This document shows, one piece after another, positions 8,158 through 17,157 of a DNA stretch of 64,000 nt. The stretch covers positions 310,001 to 374,000 of the forward strand of contig NZ_BONW01000013.1 in the NCBI RefSeq assembly GCF_016862915.1, read 5' to 3'. Position 1 is the stretch's first letter. Each line of letters begins with the position of its first letter. The notes under the pieces were generated by a model that was given only the letters and a program-made list of their open reading frames with translations, searched no databases and was not told the origin of the DNA. Source of the stretch: Plantactinospora endophytica. GTDB lineage: Bacteria; Actinomycetota; Actinomycetes; Mycobacteriales; Micromonosporaceae. The translations under genes were made by a program, and so were the position numbers.

Positions 8158-9063
8158 TCATGGGGGCGGGGAGGAAGTCAGGGCTGCTTGCTTGAGGTGT
8201 CGAAGGCGGGCCAGGTCCTGCTGTAGGGGAGCGGTGAGCAGCGCAGCCTCGGCAGCGGCCTGTGCCTGTTCCGTCGCTTCGCGCAGGCGAGCACGCTCCT
8301 GGCAGGCGGCGTCCGCACCGGCGGCGGCCAACTCGGCACGCGCCACCTCGCGCACCGCCGCGTCGTCGGTGGCCTGGCGCGCCCGTTGCGCGAGCTGCTC
8401 GCGCAACTCGCCGGGGGTCGCCGCCCGGTAACCCGACTCGGCGACGCACGCCGACCAGGACGCCACTGCGGCGTTCACCGCCGGATCCTTGCCGGTCCGC
8501 TCGATCGCCTGGTTGCTGAGCGACTGGAACGTGTAGTAGAGGGTGTCCCAGTCGGCGGCGAAGACCTTCGTCCGGGCCACCGTCACGCAGCCGCCGACGG
8601 CCACCGACACCTGCTCGCCACCGGGCAGCGACAGCGTGACCAGGTCGTCCTGGCTGCCGACGAGCGCCCGGTCGTACGTGGGATCGGTCTGCGGAGTGTC
8701 CGTCGCCGCAGGCCGCTGACGCTGCTGTATCTCCGCCGGCACGATCCCGTACCCGTGGGTGGCAGCGGTACGCGTGTCGAGCAGCGCGTACGGGTTGTCC
8801 GGCTCCACGTCGGCCGACCCACCGCCTACGGGCTGGTAGTCGAAGCCGCGCTCGCGCATACATTCCACGGTCCGGTTCTCGAGCGCGTCGTGGATCACCC
8901 GCTCCTCCTCGGGCGTGTAGTACACCGCGCTGGCGAAGGGATACAGCCGGGCCGGGCGGGCCCGGTCGGCGGCGGGGTCTCCCCCACAGCCGACCAGGCC
9001 CACCGCAACGAGTGCCGCCGCCGCGAACGCGGAGAGAGCACGTCGGATCAGGGGGTGCACCAC
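8158..9063 (-). CDS. Putative secreted lipoprotein of unknown function
   Basis: About 301 residues from a GTG-GTG pair at 9063/9060, with GGAG six bases before the first. The N-terminus has two arginines, a hydrophobic stretch and a lipobox ending LVGC at about residue 23, so it should be lipidated at the outer membrane face. The mature part has two related Cys segments, CMRERGFDY and SACVAESGY, then an Ala/Arg/Gln-rich helical tail that may form a coiled coil. I recognise no enzyme motif. Its start overlaps the end of the I36-like inhibitor gene by 16 bases, so the two are probably made together. Confidence 0.7.
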   Translation of the reverse strand: MVHPLIRRALSAFAAAALVAVGLVGCGGDPAADRARPARLYPFASAVYYTPEEERVIHDALENRTVECMRERGFDYQPVGGGSADVEPDNPYALLDTRTAATHGYGIVPAEIQQRQRPAATDTPQTDPTYDRALVGSQDDLVTLSLPGGEQVSVAVGGCVTVARTKVFAADWDTLYYTFQSLSNQAIERTGKDPAVNAAVASWSACVAESGYRAATPGELREQLAQRARQATDDAAVREVARAELAAAGADAACQERARLREATEQAQAAAEAALLTAPLQQDLARLRHLKQAALTSSPPP

Positions 9064-9419
9064 TTGTTGCTCCAGGCGTGGTGCCAGAGGGACGAACCGC
9101 TCAGCGTCCGCCAGCCCGTGCCACGGGCGAGCGGGTAGCGGGCGCCGCCGCGGTTGAGGGCGGAGTAGATGTACACGGTGCAACTGTTGCCGTTGTTGTA
9201 GATCGATTCCGCGCCGTTCCAGGTGGCGTATTGGCGCAGGTTGTTGTTGTCCCCGTAGACGGGGCCGGCCGTGCCGACCCAGTTCTCGTTGGTGTAGGCA
9301 CACGCCGCCCCCGAGGGGCAGGGGTCCGCGCTGGCCGGTGCGGCGGTGATGCCGACCAGCGCGGTGCTCAGCATGGCTGTGGCGCCGAGCGTCGCGAGGA
9401 TCCGCTTCGGTGAACGCAT
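9048..9419 (-). CDS. Secreted peptidase inhibitor I36-like protein
   Basis: 123 residues with a clear Sec signal peptide (basic MRSPKR, hydrophobic segment, cleavage around APASAD at residue 32). The mature part begins DPCPSGAACAYTNENWVG and contains four Cys residues, GDNNNLR, a VYIYSALNRGG segment and a closing WCTP. This matches the small crystallin-fold I36 family (SMI, an inhibitor of metalloproteases from Streptomyces). The same family label covers many secreted proteins with no shown inhibitor activity, so the target is open. It is followed by an overlapping lipoprotein gene and preceded by an AfsR-type regulator in the same direction. Confidence 0.75.
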   Translation of the reverse strand: MRSPKRILATLGATAMLSTALVGITAAPASADPCPSGAACAYTNENWVGTAGPVYGDNNNLRQYATWNGAESIYNNGNSCTVYIYSALNRGGARYPLARGTGWRTLSGSSLWHHAWSNKWCTP

Positions 9420-9553
9420 GGTGCGTCTCCGTTTCGTGGCAGGGGTAACTGTCGTCAGTAGACTGCCGACCGGCGCTGTACCTGCGCTGACACCCGGCTG
9501 AACCCGGACGCGTGAAAAAATTCAGCGGCGGACCGTGCCGATCCGTCGGAAAG

Positions 9554-12500
9554 CTACGACGCACCCGCCCGTACCGTCTCGGCATCGACGGTGGACCGCA
9601 GCGCCCGGGCCTCGGCTGCGGCCCGGTCTGCCGCCGGGCCGTCACCGGTCCGCCTGCGTGCCTCGGCGAGCAGGTCCAGCGCCTGCGCGCCCCAGTACGG
9701 CATCCGGAGCCGGCGCCAGAGCCCGCAGGCCCGCTCCAACAGCGCGCGGGCCTCCTCGACCCGGTGCTGGTGCAGCCGCATGGTGGCGAGGCTGACCAGC
9801 ACCATCGCCAGACCGAACCGGCTGTCGAACCGCTCGAAGACGCGGTTGGCCTGCCGCAGCAGGGTTTCGGCCTGCGCGTACTCGCCGGTGAGCGCGTGGG
9901 CATGCCCCAGCAACTGCACGGCGTACGCCTCGACCAGCCGGTCGCCCAGCGCGGCGCTGATCTCCCGGGCCTGGCGGAACGACTCCGCCGCCTCGACCGC
10001 CTCGCCCCGGGCGAGCTGCACCAGCCCGATACCGCGCAGCGCCTGCGCCTCGACCGCCCGATATCCGGCGACCCGGCTGCGGCGCAGACACTCGGTGTAC
10101 CGGGTCGCGGCCTGGTCGAGGCGTCCCTGCTCGAACCAGACCGCGCCGACGCCCTGCTCGGCGTAGATCTCGCCGTTGCGGTTACCGGCGCGACGGGCAG
10201 CCTCGGCGGCGGCGGTGAACGACTCGATACTGCGGGTGTAGTGGCCGGCCAGGCGTTGCAGGTAGCCGAGACCGACCAGTGCGGCGACGGCGTACCCGAG
10301 ATCGCCGGTCTGCCGGGACAGCGCCAGCGCCTCGGTGAAACAGTCGAGGGCGGCGGCGTGGTCGTCGCGGATGGTGTGCAGCTCGCCGAGGTTACGGACC
10401 ATCGCCAGGATCGCGGGTACGGCGTCCACGGCGCGGGCCGCGGCGAGTGCCCGGCTGTGCGTGTCGAACCAGTGGTCGTGGAAGTTCCTCGTCTCCAGGA
10501 ACTCCGCCATGCTCGCCGCGAGCCCGCAGGCCGCCACCGCCTCGCCGACCGTGGCGGCCTGCCGGACCAGCGCGACCAGCGCCGCAAGCTCCCGGGCGAA
10601 CCAGGTCGGCGGGTCGGCCCGGATGGCCGACAGCCGGTCCTCGGGCAGCGGGTACCGGGGCGCGTCCAGGGGCGGGGCACCGACGATCCCGGTCGCCACC
10701 CGACCCGCCTCCTCGGCGGCGACCAGGTAGCCGGCGAGGAGGCGACGCACCGCCCCGGCCCGCGCCGCCGCCGTCTCCTCGGCCGCCGCCCGTTCGCGGC
10801 CGAAGAGCCGGACGAGTTCGTGGAAACGGAACCGGACCTCGCCGGTACCGCCGTCGGTGACGACCGGATCGAGCAGCCGTGCGTCGGCGACCCGTTCGAC
10901 GATCTCCTCGGCCTCGTCCGGCGGCAGGTCGAGCACACAGGCCGCCGCCCAGGCGGGGAAGTCCGGCACGTCGCCCAGGCTGAGCAGGCGTACCGCCCGC
11001 CGTTGCGGGTCGGTCAGCCCGCCGTAGCTGACCGCCAACGTCGCGCGTACCTCCAGGTCACCGGCGCGCAGCGCGTCCAACCTGGCCCGTTCGTCGGACA
11101 GTTCGGCGGCCAGCCGGCCCGGTTGCAGGTGCGGGCGTTCGGCGAGGCGGGCCGCGGCGATCCGTACCGCGAGCGGGTGGTCCCCGCACAGCCGCGCGAT
11201 CCGGTCGGCGGCCACGGGTGCCGCCGCGAGCCGGTCCTCCCCGGCGATGCTGCCCAACAGCCGCAGCGACTCCGCGCGGGTCAGCACCCCCAGCTCGACC
11301 CGGGTCGCGTCGTCGAGCCCGACGAGCCGGGAGCGGCTGGTCAGCAGCACCGCCGAGCCGCCCGCGCCCGGAACCAACGGCCGCACCTGGTGCTCGTGCG
11401 CCGCGTCGTCCAGCATCACCAGGATGCGCCGGTCGGCGGCCATCGACCGGTACAGCAGCAGTCGCTCGGTCAGGTCGTCGGGCAGCAGCGCGCCGGTCAC
11501 GCCCAGACCGCGGAGCAGGTGCCCGAGTGCCTCACGCGGCGGCATCGGATCTGCCTGGCTTCCGCGCAGGTCGACGAAGAGCTGCCCGTCCGGAAAGGCG
11601 GCACGCAGGTCGTGCGCCACCCGGATGCCGAGCGTCGACTTGCCGATCCCACCCGCACCGGTCACCAGCGCCACGGCCGGAAAGTCGCCGACCCGGTCCA
11701 GGGCGGCCCGCAGCGCCTCCGCCTCGGTGCCGCGTCCCACGAATCCCGCCACCGCCGGCGGCAGCGAACAGCTCGTCACCGTGGCGAACCGTCCGCCCAC
11801 CGGCACCCCCCGGTCGGCGGGCGGGTCGGGCCTCGGCGCGGTACCCCGCAGGATCGACCGGACCGTTTCCTGGAGTTCCTCGCTGGGATCCAGGCCCAGT
11901 TCGTCACGGAGCAGCCGCTGCCCTTCCCGGTACGCCGCGAGCGCCTCGGCCGGTTGGCCGCAGCCGGCCAGCGCCAGCACGAGCCGGCGCCGGAACCCTT
12001 CGTGCAGTGGCCGCTCCGCCACCGCGCCGCGCAGCTCCGCCACCAGGTCACCGTGCCGCCCCCGGGCGAGGTCGAGGTCGACGCGGCGCTCCTGGGCGGC
12101 GCACCGGAGGTCCTCCAGCGCGGCGGCCTCCACGCCGAGCATCGCGCCGGTGACGTCCGCGAGGGCGTTGCCGCGCCAGAGCGCCAGCGCCTCGCGCAGC
12201 AGTTCGGCCTGCTCGGCCGGCCCGCCGTCGCTGGTCCGCGCCGCTTCGGCCGCCGCCACGAGCCGGGTGAACCGCAGGGCGTCGACCCGATCCGGCTCGA
12301 CGTCGAGCAGGTACGCCTCACCGCGCGTCCGTACCACCGGTTCCGCACAGCCGGCGGCGAGCAGGGCCTTGCGGATCCGGGAGACGTAGACCTGCACCTG
12401 GTTGCGGGCGCCTCCGGGTGGCTCGCCCTCCCAGAGCGCCTCGACGATCCGCCACACCGGCACCGGCTCGCCGGCACGCAGCGCGAGTACCGCGACGAGG

Positions 12501-12598
12501 GCACGGATCCGGGGGCCCGCCAGCGGTACGGACACGGCTCCGACGTGGACCTCGACGGGGCCGAGGACGGCGAACTCGGGTCGGACTGGACTGGGCAC
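9554..12598 (-). CDS. AfsR/SARP-type transcriptional regulator with NB-ARC and TPR domains
   Basis: About 1014 residues. The order is winged-helix DNA-binding domain (residues 5-95, FAVLGPVEV to YVSRIRKALL), activation domain (100-245), NB-ARC ATPase with GAGGIGKST near residue 315 and ILVMLDD near 392, then tetratricopeptide-like repeats from about 690 to the end. It is a second AfsR-type regulator only 4 kb from the first, but the two differ enough not to be a recent duplicate. The frame is open to a codon at 12778, yet the GTG at 12598 carries the best ribosome binding site in the region and puts the start just before the conserved domain. Targets are unknown; the downstream secreted-protein genes are candidates. 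Confidence 0.85.
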   Translation of the reverse strand: MPSPVRPEFAVLGPVEVHVGAVSVPLAGPRIRALVAVLALRAGEPVPVWRIVEALWEGEPPGGARNQVQVYVSRIRKALLAAGCAEPVVRTRGEAYLLDVEPDRVDALRFTRLVAAAEAARTSDGGPAEQAELLREALALWRGNALADVTGAMLGVEAAALEDLRCAAQERRVDLDLARGRHGDLVAELRGAVAERPLHEGFRRRLVLALAGCGQPAEALAAYREGQRLLRDELGLDPSEELQETVRSILRGTAPRPDPPADRGVPVGGRFATVTSCSLPPAVAGFVGRGTEAEALRAALDRVGDFPAVALVTGAGGIGKSTLGIRVAHDLRAAFPDGQLFVDLRGSQADPMPPREALGHLLRGLGVTGALLPDDLTERLLLYRSMAADRRILVMLDDAAHEHQVRPLVPGAGGSAVLLTSRSRLVGLDDATRVELGVLTRAESLRLLGSIAGEDRLAAAPVAADRIARLCGDHPLAVRIAAARLAERPHLQPGRLAAELSDERARLDALRAGDLEVRATLAVSYGGLTDPQRRAVRLLSLGDVPDFPAWAAACVLDLPPDEAEEIVERVADARLLDPVVTDGGTGEVRFRFHELVRLFGRERAAAEETAAARAGAVRRLLAGYLVAAEEAGRVATGIVGAPPLDAPRYPLPEDRLSAIRADPPTWFARELAALVALVRQAATVGEAVAACGLAASMAEFLETRNFHDHWFDTHSRALAAARAVDAVPAILAMVRNLGELHTIRDDHAAALDCFTEALALSRQTGDLGYAVAALVGLGYLQRLAGHYTRSIESFTAAAEAARRAGNRNGEIYAEQGVGAVWFEQGRLDQAATRYTECLRRSRVAGYRAVEAQALRGIGLVQLARGEAVEAAESFRQAREISAALGDRLVEAYAVQLLGHAHALTGEYAQAETLLRQANRVFERFDSRFGLAMVLVSLATMRLHQHRVEEARALLERACGLWRRLRMPYWGAQALDLLAEARRRTGDGPAADRAAAEARALRSTVDAETVRAGAS

Positions 12599-12606
12599 GG
12601 TACGGA

Positions 12607-12613
12607 CACCTCC
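12607..12613 (-). promoter_or_regulatory. Ribosome binding site for the AfsR-type gene at 12598
   Basis: GGAGGTG on the minus strand ends eight bases before the GTG at 12598. It decides this start over the upstream in-frame codon at 12778. Confidence 0.65.
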
Positions 12614-12817
12614 GTCGGAAACCGCGACGTGACCACCCTGGGGCTCCGCCGTCCGGGAAGCTGCCCGGCGGCGATTCACCTGAGGGGCTTGGCTGGCGTC
12701 CGCGACGGTCTCGGACTGTGCTGCGGCGGCTCCGGCGTCACCGTCGAGCGGATCCCGACGGAAGGGCGGGAACGACACCCCTCGATCGTCCAGGGTACGG
12801 TGCGGCGCCCCGGGTAC

Positions 12818-13102
12818 TCAGATCAGTACCCTGACCCGGAGTTCGTACTCGCCCCGCCGGTAGTTGCAGGCGTGGTCGAAGATCAGTCCTTGCCGCTCCA
12901 GTTCCTCGCCCACGTCCTCGCACTCGGCTCTCGTCGGGTAGGTGCCCCAGTAGGTCCACTCGACCAGTGCGCTCGTCGCCGCACCGTGCGGGACCTTCGT
13001 CGCTCCGGCCGCAGCGGGACCGGCCAGCGCGACGGTCGTCAGCGTCGCGCCGAGGGCCAGTGGAACGGTCATCAGCAGCTTGGACAAACGCGAACGGAAC
13101 AT
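12818..13102 (-). CDS. Small secreted protein of unknown function
   Basis: 94 residues: a signal peptide (RSRLSKLLMTVPLALG, cleavage near GPAAAGA at about residue 34) and a mature peptide of about 60 residues. Two Cys are spaced 17 apart in a segment with TYPTRAECEDVG and DHACNYR, which could form one disulfide. No enzyme motif is seen. Similar tiny Cys-bearing exported proteins are common in actinomycetes and mostly lack a known role. It reads in the same direction as the AfsR-type gene that begins 219 bp further on. Confidence 0.65.
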   Translation of the reverse strand: MFRSRLSKLLMTVPLALGATLTTVALAGPAAAGATKVPHGAATSALVEWTYWGTYPTRAECEDVGEELERQGLIFDHACNYRRGEYELRVRVLI

Positions 13103-13564
13103 GGGTGCACCCTTCGGTCGGATCCGAGGTCAAGCTGTTCCCAGCTACCCGGATGTCGAGGTTGACAGCGCGGAATCCAGGTCCGGCCGATCCCCGGCCG
13201 GTCCGCCGGATCGCTGTTCGGACATCGTGCGGCCCGGTCGGTCCGCATGGTCGGTGGCGTAGGTGTCGTCGGCTTCGCCTACCGGCGGCCGAGGTCCGGG
13301 TAGGGGGCTGCGATCTTCTCCGCGGGCACGAGAGTGGCGGCCGGGATCCGGTGGAGGGCTGCGTCGCCGGAGGAAGCGACGCAGCCAGGCCGGCTGACGC
13401 CGTCCGGTTCGACAACAGTCGGCCTGTGGTGAAAGTACCTTTCGTCGATACATGCTTGGTACACCGTCGTTTGGGTGGATGCCGGCAGGGGCGGGTCCGG
13501 TGCGTTCGGCGGGGTTGCCGACGGACGCGCGGGCAGGGGTCGGCAGCGGGCACGCTTGCGGACC
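13103..13564. other. Intergenic stretch without a convincing gene
   Basis: Between the MFS gene and the small secreted protein gene. The only short frames here have codon use unlike the neighbours. It holds one strong inverted repeat (13357-13386) and otherwise presumably the promoter of the small secreted protein. Confidence 0.5.
13357..13386. terminator. Perfect 10-bp hairpin downstream of the MFS gene
   Basis: Arms GGCTGCGTCG and CGACGCAGCC around a 10-base loop, about 180 bases past the MFS stop in its direction of transcription. It fits an actinomycete terminator without a T-tract. Confidence 0.5.
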
Positions 13565-14809
13565 TCACCTGCCGGGGTGGGCCTCGGCGGCGTGTGGCTC
13601 CAGGTCCGGTCCCCGGGTACCGCCGAACTCGCCGACCTGAGCCGCCGTCCGAGTGGGGGAGCGGCGGGACAGCAGGTATCCGGCCGATGCGGCCACCAGG
13701 CCGGCCAGCCCGGCCGCCGCGAAGCCGCTCGCCGGCACGGAGAGGTCGATCGCCACGCCGACGAGCGGGGATCCGAGCGCGAAACCAGCGCTCTGCGCCG
13801 AGGACTGCAAGCCTGTCGCCTCACCCCGTACGCCGGCCGGCGCCAGCCGGCTCACCGCGTCGGCCACCGTGGCGAGGGTCGGCGCGGTGAGCAGCCCGGT
13901 GCCGACGACGGCCACGCACAACCAGGGCCAGTCGCGGGCGAGTCCGGCGGGCACGGTCACGAGCCCGAGCAGGCCGAGCAGCAGCCAGGTGGGCATCGGC
14001 CGGGTCAACCCGCCGTAGACCAGTCCACCGGCGACGGACGACACGCCGAACACCACCACGACCACGGCGGCCCAGGACACCTGACCCGCTTCCCGCAACG
14101 TGGCGACGATGGCCAGGTCGACGCCGCTGAGCAGGGTCGTCGTCCCGAACGCCATCGTCAGCGCGGCGATCATCCCGGCGCTGAGCCACTGCCGGCGCGG
14201 CGGCCGTCCGGCGGCGCCGGCAGCCGCCTCGTCCTCGGCCCGTACCGGAGGGTTGAGCAGGGCGATCCCGGCACCGCCGGCCACGATCGCGGCGCCGACC
14301 CCCCACGCCACCACCTCGGGGGACGTCGTCGCCGCACCCAGGATCACCACCGCCGGGCCCACGATGTACGACAGCTCGCCCTGCACCGATTCCAGCGCGA
14401 ACGCGGCCCGGCGCTGCTCCGCCCTCGTCATCGCGGCGATCGCCTGCCTGGTCACCGCCTGGGCCGGCACCATCAGCAGACCCGCCACGAAGCTGGCGCC
14501 GAGCAGGAACCCGTACGACAGGAGCGGCACGCTCAGCCAGAACGCGACCTGCACCAGGACGGTCACCAGCAGCACGGTGCGCAGGCCCCGCGAGTCGATC
14601 ATGCGGCCGAGCAGCGGCCCACCCACCGCCACTCCGGCGGTCAGGGCCGCCGCGACACCGCCCGCCGCCGCGTAACTCAGCTCCAGGCCCAGCACGACGT
14701 ACAGGGTCAGCGCCATCACGTCGGCCGTGATCGCGGTCCGGGCAAGCAGCGAGACGCCCAGCAGCGATGCCATTCCTGGCACGGCGAGCACCTGCCGGTA
14801 TCCGGTCAT
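13565..14809 (-). CDS. Major facilitator superfamily transporter
   Basis: 414 residues, almost all hydrophobic, consistent with 12 membrane segments in two halves and a charged central loop near residues 195-215 (VRAEDEAAAG to RPPRRQW). The loop after segment two carries GRMIDSRGLR, the typical MFS G-x-x-x-D-x-x-G-R signature. It resembles the drug/small-molecule exporter branch. It is divergently arranged with a LysR-type regulator 72 bp away, the standard arrangement for a regulator that senses the transported compound. The substrate is not predictable from sequence. Confidence 0.82.
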   Translation of the reverse strand: MTGYRQVLAVPGMASLLGVSLLARTAITADVMALTLYVVLGLELSYAAAGGVAAALTAGVAVGGPLLGRMIDSRGLRTVLLVTVLVQVAFWLSVPLLSYGFLLGASFVAGLLMVPAQAVTRQAIAAMTRAEQRRAAFALESVQGELSYIVGPAVVILGAATTSPEVVAWGVGAAIVAGGAGIALLNPPVRAEDEAAAGAAGRPPRRQWLSAGMIAALTMAFGTTTLLSGVDLAIVATLREAGQVSWAAVVVVVFGVSSVAGGLVYGGLTRPMPTWLLLGLLGLVTVPAGLARDWPWLCVAVVGTGLLTAPTLATVADAVSRLAPAGVRGEATGLQSSAQSAGFALGSPLVGVAIDLSVPASGFAAAGLAGLVAASAGYLLSRRSPTRTAAQVGEFGGTRGPDLEPHAAEAHPGR

Positions 14810-14822
14810 TCCTGTGACGCTA

Positions 14823-14837
14823 GATCCTTTGTCGGAT
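14823..14837. promoter_or_regulatory. Inverted repeat in the MFS/LysR divergent promoter
   Basis: GATCC and GGATC arms separated by six bases, between the two start codons. It may be part of a LysR binding site, though the arms are short. Confidence 0.35.
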
Positions 14838-14868
14838 CATAGGAAGTGCCACTTTTGTTGGAGCTGCC

Positions 14869-14883
14869 ATAATGATTTCTTAT
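14869..14883. promoter_or_regulatory. A/T-rich T-N11-A type box overlapping the LysR start
   Basis: ATAATGATTTCTTAT has ATAA/TTAT arms and fits the T-N11-A pattern of LysR-type boxes. It overlaps the ATG of the regulator gene, so binding would repress the regulator itself. Confidence 0.4.
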
Positions 14884-15724
14884 GGCAAGAGATCTCGAGA
14901 TCGTCCTGCTCCGGTCGTTCGTCACCGCCGTGCAGGTGGGCAGCATCAGCCGTGCCGCGACCACGCTCGGACACACCCAGCCCGCGCTCAGCCAGCAGCT
15001 ACGCAAGCTCGAAAATGTCGTCGGCCGGCCACTGCTGCACCGGTCACCGGCCGGCGTCTCGCCGACCCGGGCGGGTGAGGAGCTTCTGCCGTACGCCGAA
15101 CGCATCCTCTCGCTCTCCCTACAGGCGCTCACCGAAACCGGGCGCGCGCTCACCGGGCACTGCGGCGTCGGGATGCTCGAGGACCTCGCCGCGTCCCGGC
15201 TCTCGCAGGCCCTCGCCGACCTCGCCCGGCTGCACCCCGGCGCGACGCTGGAGGTGCTCAGCCTCTCCAGGGCCGCGATGCGGGAAGCCTACGACGCCAG
15301 CCGGGTCCACCTCGTGCTCGACGAGGTGCCGGACCTTCCCGGCCCACCCCGCTGGACGGTCCGCCGCCCACTGGTCTGGGCCGTCGGCCACGGTGTGGAG
15401 GTGACGGCCGATCCGCTGCCGGTGGTGCTGTTCTCCAACACGTGCGCCTGGCGTACCTCGGTGCTGGAGACGTTGGAGCGTACCGAGCGACCCTGGCGGG
15501 TGGCGTTCGAGAGCAACAGCCTGGTCGGGGTGCTCGCCGCGGTCCGGGCCGGGCTCGGCGTCGCGGCGCTCATGCCCGGCAACCTCGAACCGGCCATGGT
15601 CTGCCACGATCCGAACGCCCTGCCGGCCCTGCCCGACGTCGAGCTCGGTCTCGCGCGGCATCCACGGACCGAGGGTGACCCGCTGATCAACGCCGTGGAG
15701 ACCGCGCTACGTCGGATGCTCTGA
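14882..15724 (+). CDS. LysR-family transcriptional regulator
   Basis: 280 residues. The N-terminal helix-turn-helix is clear (LRSFVTAVQVGSISRAA, then TQPALSQQLRKLE, then GRPLLHRSPAGVSPTRAGE), followed by a linker helix and a substrate-binding domain from about residue 95. The ATG at 14882 has no Shine-Dalgarno; GGAG at 14860 is better placed for an out-of-frame ATG at 14872. The mRNA may be leaderless, or the start weakly used. The divergent MFS gene is the likely target. Confidence 0.83.
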   Translation: MARDLEIVLLRSFVTAVQVGSISRAATTLGHTQPALSQQLRKLENVVGRPLLHRSPAGVSPTRAGEELLPYAERILSLSLQALTETGRALTGHCGVGMLEDLAASRLSQALADLARLHPGATLEVLSLSRAAMREAYDASRVHLVLDEVPDLPGPPRWTVRRPLVWAVGHGVEVTADPLPVVLFSNTCAWRTSVLETLERTERPWRVAFESNSLVGVLAAVRAGLGVAALMPGNLEPAMVCHDPNALPALPDVELGLARHPRTEGDPLINAVETALRRML

Positions 15725-15745
15725 ACCCGCCGCCCCCACGTCCGC

Positions 15746-15776
15746 TCGGCAGTTCGTGACCGGGAACTCCTGCCGA
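15746..15776. terminator. Hairpin between convergent LysR and TPR genes
   Basis: TCGGCAG and CTGCCGA arms with a further GTTC/GAAC pairing inside. It lies in the 63 bp between two convergent stop codons and can serve both. Confidence 0.5.
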
Positions 15777-15787
15777 TGGGCCGCGGT

Positions 15788-16243
15788 TCAGCCGAGCTGC
15801 TGGGTCAACCGGTCCAGGCCGCCCTTGATCAGCCGACCGTACTCGTCGTCGCCGAGCGCGCCGATCCGCGCCTGGGCAAGCTGGAGATGCTCGCGGGCAC
15901 GGCCGAGGTCGCCGAGTTTGCGGTAGCAGTCGGCCAGGTTGAGGTGCAACGACGGGTACAGACCGGCCACCGGCAGCGTCACCCCGGCCTCGGCGGTGCG
16001 GGCGTCGGTGAGCAGCTCGGCCGCCGCCAGTGCTCGCTGGTCCCAGACCAACTCCTGGTGTACGTCGTCCTGCACGTCGGCCATCGAGTGCGCGAGGACG
16101 CAGACGTGCAGAGGATCGCCCCGCTCTCCGCCGATCTCGTCCCAGAGCTGCGCGAACAGGTCGCGCGCGGCCTCACGCCGGCCTTGCTGATGATGCAACT
16201 GCACCCCTTGGTTGATCCGGAGCATCGTTGCGTCGGTGGTCAT
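15788..16243 (-). CDS. Small TPR-like helical protein at the end of the sugar-uptake operon
   Basis: 151 residues with helical repeats: QGVQLHHQQGRREAARDLFAQLW near the start and a canonical TPR unit LHLNLADCYRKLGDLGRAREHLQLA near residues 100-122. ATG 16243 has AGGAG eight bases upstream, and an upstream frame extension lacks such a site. It follows the second permease gene by 62 bp and is probably the last gene of that operon, although a TPR protein is not a usual part of an ABC importer. No signal peptide or membrane segment is seen, so it should be cytosolic. Confidence 0.7.
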   Translation of the reverse strand: MTTDATMLRINQGVQLHHQQGRREAARDLFAQLWDEIGGERGDPLHVCVLAHSMADVQDDVHQELVWDQRALAAAELLTDARTAEAGVTLPVAGLYPSLHLNLADCYRKLGDLGRAREHLQLAQARIGALGDDEYGRLIKGGLDRLTQQLG

Positions 16244-16305
16244 CGGCTGCTCCTGCACGGTGCGTTCGGCGGCGACGGCATGGACCGTATCCTTCCCCAG
16301 GGGCA

Positions 16306-17157
16306 TCACCCCTTGATGCCGACCGAGGCGATCCCGCCGACGAGTTTCTCCTGCGCCACGAAGTAGAGCACGATCGGTGGCACCATCATGATCAGGTTTG
16401 CCGCCATCAGCAGGTTCAGTTTGGGGTTCGCCCGCGACACCATGTTCGCCATCCCGATCGCCACCGTGTAGTCCTCGTTGCGCAGCAGGTAGATGAGCGG
16501 GCCCAGCAGGTCGTTCCACGAGGTGAGGAACGAGAAGACCACGCAGACGGCGAGTACCGGCCGGCACAGCGGCAGCACGACGTGCCAGAAGACCTGGAGA
16601 CGGTTGCAGCCGTCCACCGTCGCCGCGAGTTCGAGTTCCCGTGGCAGGGTGCGGATGTACTGCCGGATCAGGAAGATGAAGAACGCGTTCCCGAAGAAGG
16701 CGGGCACGACCAGCGGCAGGATGGTGCCGTACCAGCCGAGCTTGAAGTACATGAGGAACTGCGGGATGAGCAGTACGTGCCACGGGATCAGCAGCGTCAC
16801 GATGAGTACGCCGAACAGGAACTCGCGGCCCCGGAACCGCAGCCGCGCGAACGCGTAGCCGACCAGTGAGCAGGAGATGACGGTCCCGACGATGTTCAGC
16901 GCGACGATCACCAGCGTGTTGAGGGTGTACCGCAGGAACGGCCGCGCGGGGTCGCTCAGGGCGCGACCGAAGTTCTCCCAGTGCCAGTCGCCGGTGGGAA
17001 ACCACTGCGTCGGCGAGGTGAAGACCGGGGCGTAGTCGGGCTTCAGGGCGACGGTGATCATCCACCCGAGCGGCAGCAGGATCGTGAAACTGAGCGCCAG
17101 CAGCAACAGGTACGCGAGCGAGCCCGACATCACCCGGCTGGCCGATCGTCCGGTCAT
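16306..17157 (-). CDS. ABC sugar transporter permease (MalG/carbohydrate permease 2 type)
   Basis: 283 residues with six membrane segments. The cytoplasmic EAA-type loop is visible as LELAATVDGCNRLQVFWHV, the site that contacts the ATPase. The family-typical early segment WENFGRAL after the first membrane helix is present. Start ATG 17157 shares one base with the stop of the first permease gene (TGATG), indicating translational coupling. Together with the other permease and the lipoprotein it forms a CUT1-type importer for oligosaccharides. Confidence 0.88.
   Translation of the reverse strand: MTGRSASRVMSGSLAYLLLLALSFTILLPLGWMITVALKPDYAPVFTSPTQWFPTGDWHWENFGRALSDPARPFLRYTLNTLVIVALNIVGTVISCSLVGYAFARLRFRGREFLFGVLIVTLLIPWHVLLIPQFLMYFKLGWYGTILPLVVPAFFGNAFFIFLIRQYIRTLPRELELAATVDGCNRLQVFWHVVLPLCRPVLAVCVVFSFLTSWNDLLGPLIYLLRNEDYTVAIGMANMVSRANPKLNLLMAANLIMMVPPIVLYFVAQEKLVGGIASVGIKG

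Noticed and set aside
9512-13165. A 1217-codon plus-strand frame opposite the second AfsR-type gene
   Set aside because: Antisense shadow with low-complexity Arg/Gln/Gly composition, while the minus strand carries clear winged-helix, NB-ARC and TPR motifs.
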